DNA from: Acanthococcus lagerstroemiae
Lineage: Eukaryota > Arthropoda > Insecta > Hemiptera > Eriococcidae
Reading direction: 5' to 3'
Assembly: GCA_031841125.1 (NCBI GenBank)
Contig: CM063109.1
Coordinates: 29,826,038 to 29,890,037, forward strand
DNA: 64,000 nucleotides
Of the stretch, positions 1 through 11,970 are shown one piece after another. The notes under the pieces were generated by a model, which saw nothing but the letters and a program-made list of their open reading frames with translations, searched no databases and was not told where the DNA came from. Each line of letters opens with the position of its first letter. The stretch's first letter is position 1. The position numbers were made by a program, and so were the translations under genes.

Positions 1-1560
1 ATTTGATAGAAGTTGCTGGATTTATAGTGAAATGTTACTCGCGGTTTTGGTTTGACGCCACCAAAACAGAACAAGCCCCGCTAAATGATTTGGAAATGTT
101 GAGAGAGATGCTGCGATATAAAGAAATAAATGAAAATATCGCGAAGAAATGTATCCGGAAATTTGTGAACCATTTGTATTACCTGAATGAAGAAACTGTA
201 GGATTTGCCTTTTTTGATACGCGCCTTGACGACCAAACAAAATCAAATATGGTGAAGAAGATGAATGCAGATTTTGAAGACAGAGATGACGATGCTGAGG
301 AGAGTGATGATGAAAGCACGTGTCAGGAATTCTTTAAGAAACTGACGCTGAAAGAAAAGGATGTGGAGGAATTTTTAGAAAACGACAATTCGAGAATTTT
401 GGAGAAACTAGTCACAGGAAGAACAAGAAATCTTTTTAAACGATTCCGAATAAGCTGCGATTTTCTGAGTAAGCCCGTGAATGAATGGAGTGAATGTCCA
501 GCCTATCAAGAAGGAAGAAGTATAATTAAAAAACTGAAAGTAGTGAATGATAGCGCCGAAAGAGGGATCAGACTGCTCGAAGAATATCATAAGGAAATTT
601 CAAAAGACGAAAAACAAAAGCAGTATATTTTCAAGGTAACTAAAATTTGTATGAGGTAGGCTGTGGTAGGTTTTTATTTCCTTTCTGTGATGATTATTCA
701 TTTTCAGGTCGTTCAAGATTACAGAAAAAAATATCCCACATCAAGCACTCTCGAAGAACTGAAAAAAAAAATGAAAACATACAGATAAATTCATATTTCT
801 GAGTAGCCTATTCTGTAAATCCTGTCAATCTCTCATTCTTTAGAATGTTATAATAAATAAATACCTAAAAAATATTATTTCGATCCGTGAAAAGAGTGTA
901 ACATAATAATTAAATAACGCGACACCAATGTAGCGACTGTAGCGTTATGTCGTCGCGTGTTGTAACGAGCACAAATGCGCTTCCTCGCGCTTCTTTGTTT
1001 TTTTACTTCAACCTCGTTGTAACACGGCTTAATATTAACCAATTTCAGTGAAATTTTGGGTAAGTCATTCTTTCATGATATGTAACACAAAACCGTCCGG
1101 CGCTCCTCAAAAATATAAAATTTAAAAATAAGTGCCAGCCTAACCCGGGGTGTACACCTAAATCGTCAGTGAGAGCTGCAAAACTATACATCGATGCCAC
1201 AGTCCCGTCTGTTACCAGACAACGTGCTCGATTCGGTGCATCAGGAAGTGGGACCTACCACTTCCACAAGACTATTGTGGCGTGATCAACATACGCAGAG
1301 AACAACCCCCACACGTACGTATGCTAATCGCTTTCGCCTTTGGTGAATGGTGTCACTCACTCCAATGTATGGCATACTGCTCAGACACCTGCGACTCGGA
1401 TTTACAAGATTAAACAATGTACTACTTGGACGTCCTTATAATTTTTTGCTTCAGCTTAATTACTCCTGTAAGGAGCCGTACTCCACCCATCGTTCTACAA
1501 GTACGTGGTTTCAGAGGTACTATATTACTTTTCATACATTTTACAAAATTATAGTTTATC
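1..1560. repeat. Duplicated block A, copy 1
   Basis: This block matches 6627-8143 along its length, including the gene tail and about 770 bp downstream (789-1556) in which I recognise no gene. Identity stops at ACAAAATTA (about 1554), where copy 2 switches directly into block C. Short open frames in 1140-1540 are shared by both copies but resemble nothing I know. Confidence 0.85.
3..788 (+). pseudogene. 3' end of a multicopy arthropod protein family of unknown function (block A, copy 1)
   Basis: The left window edge cuts this gene, so only the C-terminal part is seen. Exon 1 runs open from position 3 to 635. A canonical intron follows (donor AAG/GTAACT at 635/636, acceptor TTTTCAG at 701-707), and exon 2 (708-788) ends in TAA. 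The join keeps frame and adds about 26 residues ending KMKTYR. Visible features are NHLYYLNEETVGFAFFD, an acidic stretch (EDRDDDAEESDDES) and KKLKVVNDSAERG near the C-terminus. I recognise this architecture from repetitive uncharacterised arthropod proteins, but no function is known to me. An AATAAA signal lies at 852-857. A second copy of the region starts near 6540. Whether this copy is a live gene cannot be judged because its 5' part is outside the window. Confidence 0.6.
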
Positions 1561-1645
1561 ATGGATATATTTGCTCCGGGGTCATACAGAGCCCTAGCGG
1601 AACGTTCCTCTACCCATACTTGTATTTCGATGAGAGGAGTTAGTT

Positions 1646-2771
1646 TTAGTTTTTTTGGTCTGGGACTGTTTCGTTTATCACATCTTGCAACTCAATGTTG
1701 TTTGCAACACGGATGTTTTTATTTCCTGTCGTTTTTGAGATCGACGCTGATTTGTGACCTAGTCTGTTATCGGGGTTGTTCCAGCATTTGGCTTCGGGAT
1801 GCATCATATTTGATTTTCCTAATTTTTCACAAAATGAGCAAGGCTTATGCTTTTTGAAGAACGGCTTTCTATTTCCTAGATTTTGCAATTTTCCCCTATT
1901 ATTGAATTTTATTTGTTAAATTTTCGAGAGATCCTAAAGCCGCCATTAAATCCCCTTGCGTTTCGATCTCTGATCGATTCAACCGCTCCCTTATATTTGG
2001 TGGTAGTCCTATTACAGTTAAATTTACGCGAGCGAGACTAGGCAAAGATGGTTCGGCATCGAGTAATAGACTGATTTTTCGCAACGCATAATCGGTCAGG
2101 GGACCTACTTCCTACTTATAGTTATACGCATACACCAATTCGGACCATCCTTTTGTATCAAAAGTTTCGATAAAATTCTGTTTCCACGCATCCCATGCTC
2201 TTTCTAGACCAATTATGCGAAGACGTATTTGATACCAGTCATTTGCCGGACCATCTAGAAAAAGACGTAACGCTTCTGCAAAACGGTTTTCGGGCAATGT
2301 CATGCGTGTGGCTTCCTTCTCGAACATATTGATCCACTGAGTGGCGTTCTGTTTCTTGTCGGTAAACTTGATGCAAACCATTTCTTTTGTTAGCGAGGTG
2401 AAACTTGTAGTTTTAGGCGAGGATTGGTCAGCACTGATGTTAACTTAGGTAAGCGGCGGATGAATTTCGTCCAGAAGCATCTCCCGGAAAATGACATTTC
2501 CGTCATTGTCCACATAAATTGGCCTGGTATCCTGGTCAAGGGTCACTTTTACCTTACGCGATTTTCCGCGTTTGTCGAGTTGCCTCAGGGCCTGATTGAT
2601 CGTAGCGTTCTTGCATAATTCGGGGTGAAACGCATGCGGTTGCGATTCCAACGGAAAAGAATGAATTGTCGGTTCACCGATTACCTGTATGGTTTTCAAG
2701 TACTTAACGTTGGTTTTCGGATCAGTTGGTGACGCTTCACATGAGATAACGAATTGAACTTTGAGAGACAT
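1646..2771 (-). pseudogene. LTR-retrotransposon gag remnant (Ty3/gypsy-like)
   Basis: Read on the minus strand, 2771 to about 1900 is one frame with in-frame stops near 2442 and 2112. A frameshift near 1890 separates off the last part. The middle segment (2381-2112) has the look of a retrotransposon capsid: a WINMFE..A motif and a RLFLDGPANDWY segment, followed by ..AW..WK..FIETF. The 3' part (1888-1646) has a zinc-knuckle-like CX2CX9HX4C (CSFC, then H and C in MMHPEAKCW). Gag builds the particle that packages element RNA. No protease, RT or integrase is present, and I could not define LTRs. The clade is inferred from overall pattern. The two stops and the frameshift make it a fossil. Confidence 0.7.
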
Positions 2772-3221
2772 TTTCTTTTGGCACTTCGCACGCGCGAAAT
2801 ACGTAATTATTCGATATGTAAATTAATCACGAAGTTCAAAATAATCACGTATAATTAGATACTCTTGCTGGAGTATCGAATAATATGACGATTACACGCG
2901 TTATAAAATGCACTTTTGGAAAGTATAACCGCACGGATTACAGTCTTAACTAATAATGCTATCGTTACCTTTATAATACGAATTTTCGCATACCGGTCGC
3001 GATAGAAGACTGACCATCTGATAAGGAAGCGGCATACCGACAGGTTCGATCCTATTTGTGAATAATCGAGTCAAGCTCGATTATTCGTGAAATTTACTCC
3101 GTGAATTTTACATGCATACCTCCAGTTGTACTAATAATGTCCTCGGTGTTGCTGTGTGTAGCGTTGCTACACATGAAATTTTCCATGTGTAGTATTCGCT
3201 ACGCACGCTATACAGAAGTTG
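2772..3221. other. Unassigned sequence upstream of the gag remnant
   Basis: AT-rich sequence with a short inverted repeat near 3056-3095 (AATAATCGAG and CTCGATTATT). On the minus strand it would be the leader or LTR side of the gag remnant, but no primer-binding site or TG..CA ends could be assigned. Confidence 0.3.
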
Positions 3222-4068
3222 CCAGCCCTGCTCCCTCCTGAACCAGGTAAAAATTTAATTTGCCCTCTGGTCTATTCGGTCCCAGTCCACCCTTGCACAT
3301 CGCAAAGCCTTGCAAACGCTAACGCCGCCTCTGAATACAAGAAGAACTGCGCCGACTTTTCTTCTCGCTCATAGGATGCAACCACTGCGGCGACCCGAGC
3401 CGCACCACCCTGTGCATGCTTACCGGCATGGCGGCGCGGTCGAAGCCGCAATGCCAATGCCAATGCGCCCGGAAAGAGCAAAACGCCGGCGAACAATTGG
3501 GTTATCGTGTTACTTAATACGTACATACGCACCAGGTAACGCCTTATGGGATTTTAATTTTTTAATAGGTACGTACGAAGCGAGTCACGTATTTTCGGTT
3601 TCCAGTCTAATCATCCAGCCCGGATGGTTCGGGGTGCCCGGTTGTACCCACTATACGTGTACGCACTGTGCGCTCAGCAGCACGGAAATATACTCGTATG
3701 TCACGTACGGCTTACATTACACGAATATATCGAGAAATAAGTTATAATAAGAACGCGCGTTGTTCGCGTTATTATACGATTCGGAATGCGGCAACAACTT
3801 AACATAATCCGGGCTAAATTCAACACAGGCTAATCTGAGCTGATTGATTACTGTTGTTACTTCGTGCTCGTACTTTATATTACTCAAACCGCAGAATGTA
3901 TTAATCCGGGAGAACGCGGCCGCACCGCCGCGCCCGTCTTCACGTTTACGAGGTGCGAATGGAAAACACTGTAATTTCCTTTAACTTTTATTACAGTATT
4001 TTAAAATCCAATTTTTCACGGCTTTTCTCATCACGGACACGTATTTCGTTTACACATCGCAGTACTAA
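3222..4068. repeat. Duplicated block B, copy 1
   Basis: Matches 5397-6203 in the same orientation, starting CTGCTCCCTCCT and ending near TCATCACGGACAC. Open frames in it (for example 3310-3747) are not kept open in copy 2, so I do not call a gene. Confidence 0.8.
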
Positions 4069-4127
4069 GTATATTCATGTACTCAGTCCGTGTTACAGGT
4101 ATACTACACACTTACGCTAGTGTATGC

Positions 4128-5396
4128 GAATGCAATTACATTACATATACGTCTGTGCACTTACCCTCCTACCCTCAGATAATTACCGTGCATGGGTGAG
4201 GAATAACGGCAGCGATTATGGGCAGTACTTAAGACGGACGGGAGGGGGCGAAAGGTCCTCACGCCTGAGAAGATGACAACTGACTCTTTATTTCCGGTAA
4301 ACGAGTGAATAACGACAAATCGGTTGGCACGTTTTCAAATAAAACACTGCTCTAGTTGGACGGTTGGCAAGAAATACTGCGAATTTTGAAAACTGGTTGT
4401 CACTTAACCTTGATGGTAGACGTTTGGTGGAGCATAATGGTGATGCCTTCGCCCGGTAAGCATGGCCGGCGTGTGCGAATACCGCTTTTACCCTGTGGTA
4501 ACCGAGCTCCGCTCTTTTCCCGAATGGCCAAGGCATTGACATTGTATAATGCGATAGATATGCCGGCGAGTTTCGCTCTCTCATTTATCCTAACATGTTG
4601 ATTCCTGTTCCTACCTGTCTATACCTGATAATACTTTTTCTGCTGTTTTCCTTCGATTCGATCGACTTTTTCCTCTTTTTCTGTGAATTCTGTGACCTAC
4701 CCCAGAGAGGGGGAAAACTCACCGTTGACCGTTCGTGGAAAGGCGGCAGCGAGGACTCGGTTCGTGACGTTCGTCTAAAGAGGTTCCCGTCTTACGAAGC
4801 GTTTTTCGTTGAGTCTCCGAACCGTCCACATTTGCGACCCTTTGCAGTGTGACAAACCCACAAACTTTCAACTTTCTTTCGCCGTTCACCCGTTTGGGAA
4901 AGCAACGTTGCTTCCTGTACGCGCGCGAGCTTTCGATCGTCGAGGACTTGGTAAAATTATGCTCCTGTATCCAGGACCCGTCGCCTAACACGCCGCGTGG
5001 TCACGCCGTCCAGTTCTCCGCCGTAACCTCGCCACCGCGCCTTCGCGAACGCCGTCTCTTTGTTTTGTGTTGATTTGTATCCGCTAGATCTGTAAGTTTT
5101 GTTAGATTATATTCACGTTTCCACATAACTGTGTTTCCGTCTCTGTGTGTTGTCCTACCAGTAGTCATCGAGGGCCAGTGTAAGGTACGCCTCAGAGGTA
5201 GTCTAACGATCTGGAACTCCTCTAACCCTGAGTTACCACGTCGCAACTCCAACACTAGGATCGCTAAGCCCTTTCGTGTCGACTCCATCCCCTGTAGGTC
5301 CCTAGAGCTAGTCGTGGCCTAACAGGTGGTTCCTCTCCCAAACCGAACTGTCCTCTTCTCACACAGGAGCCTTCACGTTCGTACGCACGTTAAGTT
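4128..5396. repeat. Duplicated block C, copy 1
   Basis: Nearly identical to 8143-9401, with only a handful of differences such as A/C near 4251/8282 and C/T near 5241/9270. Several open frames on both strands are preserved, but only because the copies are nearly identical. None resembles a known protein. The ends do not show convincing TG..CA LTR termini. Confidence 0.85.
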
Positions 5397-6203
5397 CAGC
5401 CTGCTCCCTCCTAACCAGTAAAAACTTGATTTGCCTCTGTCTATTCGGTCCCGTCCAACCTTGCACATCGAAAGCTTGCAACGTACGCCGCTCTGAATCA
5501 GAGAATGCGCAATTTCTTCTCGATTATAATGCCCCCCACTGGGACGACCGACCGCACCTGCGCTGTGATGCTTACGGATGTGGACGCGTTTCGAAGACCG
5601 CCAATGCCAATTGCCAATAGCGCCGAAAAAGAAAAACGCCGTCGATACAATTGGGTTAAGTGATTATTTAAGTACAAGCAAGTGTAAAGCCTTATGGGAT
5701 TTTAATCTTTTGAATAGGTAGATACGAAGGAGGTCAGTATTTTCGGTTTCAGCTATATCTCGGATGGTTCAAAGGAGCCGGAATGTTACCATATTACGTG
5801 TACGCACTGTCGGCAGCACACGGAAATTACTCGGTATTCACGTTAGGCTTACATTACACGAATATATCGAAATAATTATAATAAGAACGCGCGTTGTTCG
5901 CGTTATGTATACGTATTCGGAATGCGGCAATACTTAACTAATCCGGGCTAAATTTTCAACAAGGTATCTGAGCTGATTGATTACTGTTGTAATTGCGTGC
6001 TGTACTTTATGTAACCAAACCGAGAATGTATTATGTATCCGGGAGAACGCGGCACATGCACCGCTGGCCCGTCTTCACGGTTACGAGGTTGCGAATTGGA
6101 AAACACTGTAATTTCCTTTAACTTTTATTACAGTATTTATAAAATCCAATTTTTCACGGCTTTTCTCATCACGGACACTCATTCGTTTACAATGACTAGT
6201 ACT
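5397..6203. repeat. Duplicated block B, copy 2 (indel-rich)
   Basis: Collinear with 3222-4068 but with frequent one-base gaps. It begins immediately after block C copy 1 at about 5395. 6204-6330 is unassigned. Confidence 0.8.
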
Positions 6204-6329
6204 TACTCATAAAATTGGAAGTATATGTTTTTAGGCTAACATTACTTTTGTTATTGCGTGCTTATTTATCGTCTGTGATACCTTCCAAAGACCAGTAAAA
6301 TATTTTCATGAATGTGCAAAACGAGTTAT

Positions 6330-7393
6330 GGCGAAGTGGAGCAAATAATTAGATTGGTTTAGCGGATTTGCGAATAGAAATGTCATAGTGAGAAATCCTC
6401 GGAACTGTTTTATTACGCCAACAATGAAAATTCAGAAGAGCACCGTAATGATTATAAAGAGTTCTTAGAATTAATTATCAATTTCTGGAGGAACCCCTCA
6501 CGTGGCCTCAAGTTCTCAAAACCAGCGCAATGCATTCGGTCAGGTGGATGGCCAAGGCAATTTACACTTTGAAAATTTTAATATTCCAACGCAGTTTCCA
6601 AATTTAAATAAAGATACAAAGGAAATTTGATAGAAGTTGCTGGATTTATAGTGAAATGTTACTCGCGGTTTTGTTTGACGCCACCAAAACAGAACAAGCC
6701 CCGCTAAATGATTTGGAAATGTTGAGAGAGATGCTGCGATATAAAGAATAAATGAAAATATCGCGAAGTAAATGTATCGAATTTGTGAACCATTTGTATT
6801 ACTGAATGAAGAAACTGTAGGATTTGCCTTTTTGATACGCGCCTTGACGACCAAACAAAATCAAATATGGTGAAGAAGATGAATGCAGATTTTGAAGACA
6901 GAGATGACGATGCTGAGGAAGTGATGTGAAAACGTGTCAGGAATTCTTTAAGAAACTGACGCTGAAGAAAAGGATGGAGGAATTTTTAGAAAACGACAAT
7001 TCGAGAATTTTGGGAAACTGTCACAGGAAGAACAGAAATCTTTTTAAACGATTCCGAATAAGCTGCGATTTTCTGAGTAAGCCCGTGAATGAATGGAGTG
7101 AATGTCCATGCCTATCAAGAAGGAAGAAGTATAATTAAAAACTGAAAGTAGTGAATGATAGCGCCGAAAGAGGGATCAGACTGCTCGAAGAATATCATAA
7201 GGAAATTTCAAAAGACGAAAACAAAAGCAGTATATTTTCAAGGTAACTAAAATTTGTATGAGGTAGCTGTGGTAGGTTTTTTTTCCTTTCTGTGATGATT
7301 ATTCATTTTCAGGTCGTTCAAGATTACAGAAAAAAATATCCCACATCAAGCACTCTCGAAGAACTGAAAAAAAAAATGAAAACATACAGATAA
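6330..7393 (+). pseudogene. Second copy of the VNDSAERG-type uncharacterised protein (block A, copy 2), frame-disrupted
   Basis: This is the same gene tail as at 3-788, but it reaches further 5'. At 6460-6590 one frame reads a segment with DYKEFLELIINFLEE and RWMAKAIYTLKI, a hallmark of this uncharacterised family. Reading frames then break repeatedly at single-base gaps, for example near 6610, 6670, 6750 and 6920-6980. The intron donor (7242/7243), the acceptor and exon 2 (7313-7393) are conserved and keep the same stop. Nearly all differences from copy 1 are one-base deletions rather than substitutions. The frameshifts may therefore be assembly errors rather than real decay. Function unknown. 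Confidence 0.55.
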
Positions 7394-8143
7394 ATTCATA
7401 TTTCTGAGTAGCCTATTCTGTAAATCCTGTCAATCTCTCATTCTTTAGAATGTTATAATAAATAAATACCTAAAAAATATTTTTCGATCCGTGAAAAGAG
7501 TGTAACATAATAATTAAATAACGCGACACCAATGTAGCGACTGTAGCGTTATGTCGTCGCGTGTTGTAACGAGCACAAATGCGCTTCCTCGCGCTTCTTT
7601 GTTTTTTTACTTCAACCTCGTTGTAACACGGCTTAATATTAACCAATTTCAGTGAAATTTTGGGTAAGTCATTCTTTCATGATATGTAACACAAAACCGT
7701 CCGGCGCTCCTCAAAAATATAAATTTAAAAATAAGTGCCAGCCTAACCGGGTGTACACCTAAATCGTCAGTGAGAGCTGCAAAACTATACATCGATGCAC
7801 AGTCCCGTCTGTTACAGACAACGTGCTCGATTCGGTGCATAGGAAGTGGACCTACCACTTCCACAAGACTATTGTGGCGTGATCAACATACGCAGAGAAC
7901 AACCCCCACACGTACGTATGCTAATCGCTTTCGCCTTTGTGAATGGTGTCACTCACTCCAATGTATGGCATACTGCTCAGACACCTGCGACTCGGATTTA
8001 CAAGATTAAACAATGTACTACTTGGACGTCCTTATAATTTTTTGCTTCGCTTAATTACTCCTGTAAGGAGCCGTACTCACCATCGTTCTACAAGTACGTG
8101 GTTTCAGAGGTACTTATTACTTTTCATACATTTTACAAAATTA
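6600..8143. repeat. Duplicated block A, copy 2 (indel-rich)
   Basis: Collinear with 1-1556 and in the same orientation. Divergence is dominated by single-base deletions, often in homopolymers or dinucleotides. It joins block C copy 2 at about 8141-8143 with a 3-bp overlap (TTA). Confidence 0.85.
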
Positions 8144-9401
8144 CGCTAGTGTATGCGAATGCAATTACATTACATATACGTCTGTGCACTTACCCTCCTA
8201 CCCTCAGATAATTACCGTGCATGGGTGAGGAATAACGGCAGCGATTATGGGCAGTACTTAAGACGGACGGGAGGGGGCGACAGGTCCTCACGCCTGAGAA
8301 GATGACAACTGACTCTTTATTTCCGGTAAACGAGTGAATAACGACAAATCGGTTGGCACGTTTTCAAATAAAACACTGCTCTAGTTGGACGGTTGGCAAG
8401 AAATACTGCGAATTTTGAAAACTGGTTGTCACTTAACCTTGATGGTAGACGTTTGGTGGAGCATAATGGTGATGCCTTCGCCCGGTAAGCATGGCGGCGT
8501 GTGCGAATACCGCTTTTACCCTGTGGTAACCGAGCTCCGCTCTTTTCCCGAATGGCCAAGGCATTGACATTGTATAATGCGATAGATATGCCGGCGAGTT
8601 TCGCTCTCTCATTTATCCTAACATGTTGATTCCTGTTCCTACCTGTCTATACCTGATAATACTTTTTCTGCTGTTTTCCTTCGATTCGATCGACTTTTTC
8701 CTCTTTTTCTGTGAATTCTGTGACCTACCCCAGAGAGGGGGAAAACTCACCGTTGACCGTTCGTGGAAAGGCGGCAGCGAGGACTCGGTTCGTGACGTTC
8801 GTCTAAAGAGGTTCCCGTCTTACGAAGCGTTTTTCGTTGAGTCTCCGAACCGTCCACATTTGCGACCCTTTGCAGTGTGACAAACCCACAAACTTTCAAC
8901 TTTCTTTCGCCGTTCACCCGTTTGGGAAAGCAACGTTGCTTCCTGTACGCGCGCGAGCTTTCGATCGTCGAGGACTTGGTAAAATTATGCTCCTGTATCC
9001 AGGACCCGTCGCCTAACACGCCGCGTGGTCACGCCGTCCAGTTCTCCGCCGTAACCTCGCCACCGCGCCTTCGCGAACGCCGTCTCTTTGTTTTGTGTTG
9101 ATTTGTATCCGCTAGATCTGTAAGTTTTGTTAGATTATATTCACGTTTCCACATAACTGTGTTTCCGTCTCTGTGTGTTGTCCTACCAGTAGTCATCGAG
9201 GGCCAGTGTAAGGTACGCCTCAGAGGTAGTCTAACGATCTGGAACTCCTCTAACCCTGAGTTACCACGTTGCAACTCCAACACTAGGATCGCTAAGCCCT
9301 TTCGTGTCGACTCCATCCCCTGTAGGTCCCTAGAGCTAGTCGTGGCCTAACAGGTGGTTCCTCTCCCAAACCGAACTGTCCTCTTCTCACACAGGAGCCT
9401 T
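8143..9401. repeat. Duplicated block C, copy 2
   Basis: Direct repeat of 4128-5396. Homology ends at CCTTCACGTTCG, after which this copy runs into the 3' side of the minus-strand LINE, whereas copy 1 runs into block B. Confidence 0.85.
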
Positions 9402-9559
9402 CACGTTCGGTTACCACAATCCCTCGGGTAACAAAAATTGTAATAACAATAGCAGCCTTTGTTGCCGATGTAGGTACATGGTACATCTTGTACATCTACA
9501 TTTATAATAAACTTACACTAAATGCAGCTACACCGGACACTCTTCCTGGGCATAGGCCT

Positions 9560-11890
9560 CCCCAAAAGCCCTCCATGCCTGCTTGTTTGTCGCCGTTCTA
9601 TGCCATAATATTCCCGCCTTCGCCGTGATTTCTTGTCTCTACCTCATGCCCGGTCTTCCCCCTTTTCTGACCTTCCCGTATGGAACCCATTCGGTAACTC
9701 TTTTGACCCATCTGTTATCATTGCTCATTCTGGCTATATGTCCTGCGAATTTTATTTTTAATTTTCTCGTAATTTTGCTAACATCCTGTGAGCTCGTCCT
9801 TTCCCGTTTCACTTGATTCCTCATTTTATCTCGTCTCTTCACTCCCAATATACTTCTTTCCATAGCCCTTTGGGTAGATCGAAGTTTCTCCTCCTGACTT
9901 TCTGTTAGGATTGAACAGATTTGGTGACAGGGGATCACCCTGTTTCACACTTCTGCGCAATTTAAATGTTTTCCCTGTCCTATCTGTTTATATGTAGGCT
10001 CTGGATTCCTTGTACATATTTCTTAAAAACCTTATAACCTTTGAATGTACTCCCTGGTTCTTTAATGCTTCCCACAAATGATTATGGTCGATCGTGTCAA
10101 AAGCTTTACAGAAGTCTACAAATATAAGGTGCAGTTCTAGTTGATACTCCCTTCCTTTCTCGATTATCTGATTTAGCGTGTGGATATGATCAACTGTGGA
10201 GTACCCCCTGCGGAAGCCAGCCTGTTCTTCCGGCTGGTTCCAGTCCAACTGTCCATAAATTCTTGCTTTTATTATTTTCATGAAGGTTTTACCAAGGTTT
10301 GACGAGAGGCTTACCGGTCTGTAGTTGTCTATCTGGTTTTTATCCCCTTTTTTGTGTAGTAGTATAATTTCTGATAGTTTCCACTGTGCAGGAATGTCCT
10401 CTGAATTGATTATACAATTATATGGAGTTGTTAAAGGGCCTACTAGTGTATCCGCAAAAATTTTCAAAAATAAATTTTCAATCCTATCCGGACCTGGGGC
10501 TTTTCCTTCCTGAAGATTTTTCAGTGTGTATTCCACATCTCTTTTAAGAACTGGTGGGAAAGGTTGCTCGTCTCCGGTTTCTGTGATTATGTCGTCTGTA
10601 TTAATATTTGTTGGCATGCTGTACAGATTTTCATAGAATGCTATAATTACTTTTATTATATCTTCTATTAATTTACTACCATTGCTTAAGTATTTTTTCA
10701 TTAATTTCTTTAATTCTGTTCTTCTCGTAAGTTCTACAGTCGCTCCTGATCTCCCTTCTCACCAGTTTTTGCACTTCTGTCAGCTCGATTTTCTACCAGC
10801 CAGACGGGTATTTGATTTTTCTCAACTCTTCCCCTTTCTTGATTAGTTTTTTGGTGTTCATTGATAGTTTATCGTCCGTTCGTTCTTTCTCTCTCATTTT
10901 TCCGAATTTATTCAATATTTCCTCAATTGCTCTCACTATTTGGTCATATAAATATTGCACTCCTAGGTTTATATCCGGTTCCATAGTATTTTCCAACTTT
11001 TCTTCGAGGGCTGTTTTTGCCTCATTTATCTTATACACTGGTATAATTAGTTTTCTAGCCCCTCCTTCCCTTCTGTAGGCGTTGTACTTGTTCCTCCTTG
11101 GGAGAACCACAGAGCCTCTGCCTACCCTATGATTTGATGAGAAGTCAAACTTGTAGATGACTGACACATTCTTAACAATCGCCATGTCATTTATCAGGAA
11201 GTGGTCGATCTCATTTTTGACTTTTCCATTTGGTGAAATCCAGCCAGGTCCATTTATGCTCCGACCTTTTTTAGAAGAAAGTACCTGCGATTTTTAGATT
11301 GTTCGTATAGATGAAATTAAGTAGTCTTTCTCCATTTTTGTTAGTATTCTCTATACCAAATCTTCCTCTATTTGTATCCCCTTGTTCCTCCTTTCCTATT
11401 TTACTATTCCAGTCCCCCATAATGATTGTGAAGTATTCTTTTTCCCGTAGGAAAGTTTCCTGACGCTCCATATGGAATTTTTCTATTTCGTTTTCTTCCG
11501 CATCCAAAGTTGGTGCGTACACCTGGATTATTACCATCTGAACATTCTTTTCGACCCTTAATTTCAGAAGGCAGATTCTTTCACTTATTCTCTTAATTTC
11601 GGTGATTTTTTCCCACACATTTTTTCTTATATAGAAACCCACGCCTCTATGTCCTTTCGTTTCCCCATAATAGTAAAAATAGCTCCCTCTTTTCCTTTTT
11701 ATCAGTCCTTCCCCTTTTTTACGTACCTCTGACAAGCCTATGATATCCCATTTAATTTTTTCAAGGGCATTTTCGAACTCGTACAATCTATTTTCCCCTG
11801 TCACAGTCCCCTGGTATTAAAAGATAGCAGTTCTAAACTAATTCTTGGTCCTTGTTTACTTTTATTTTTAGAGGCGCGGATATCTTATTC
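9560..11890 (-). pseudogene. LINE ORF2: endonuclease / reverse transcriptase with catalytic segment deleted
   Basis: The start reads LELLSFNTRGL (about 11840), then a frameshift. The endonuclease follows: WDIIGLSEVRKKGEG, VIIQVYAPT, IIMGDWNSKIG. A degraded linker lies at 11185-10793. The RT N-half is at 10701-9988: GKAPGPD, YRPVSL, EEQAGFRRGYSTVDHI and FVDFCKAFDTIDH. The segment VKQGDPLSPNLFN (about 9945-9920) is then joined directly to ILTESQEEKLRSTQRAMERS, so the YADD motif and thumb are missing. The C-terminal domain (KFAGHIARMSNDNRWVKRV) is present. The protein would nick DNA and copy element RNA, but this copy cannot polymerise. Confidence 0.8.
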
Positions 11891-11970
11891 TTGGGTGGAG
11901 TCGCCTTGAGGCGTTCTATTTTTAGGATTATTCTTTTTCTACTTACATACCGAATTTTGCGCCGTCTTAC

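Noticed and set aside
4595..5322. Open frames on both strands in block C (repeated at 8623-9350)
   Set aside because: Identical in both copies because the duplication is recent. No homology recognised, and both strands are equally open.
4128..9401. Blocks C1 and C2 as LTRs of a retrotransposon enclosing 5397-8142
   Set aside because: Ends are not TG..CA, there is no TSD, primer-binding site or polypurine tract, and the interior contains no pol. The gag lies outside and points away.
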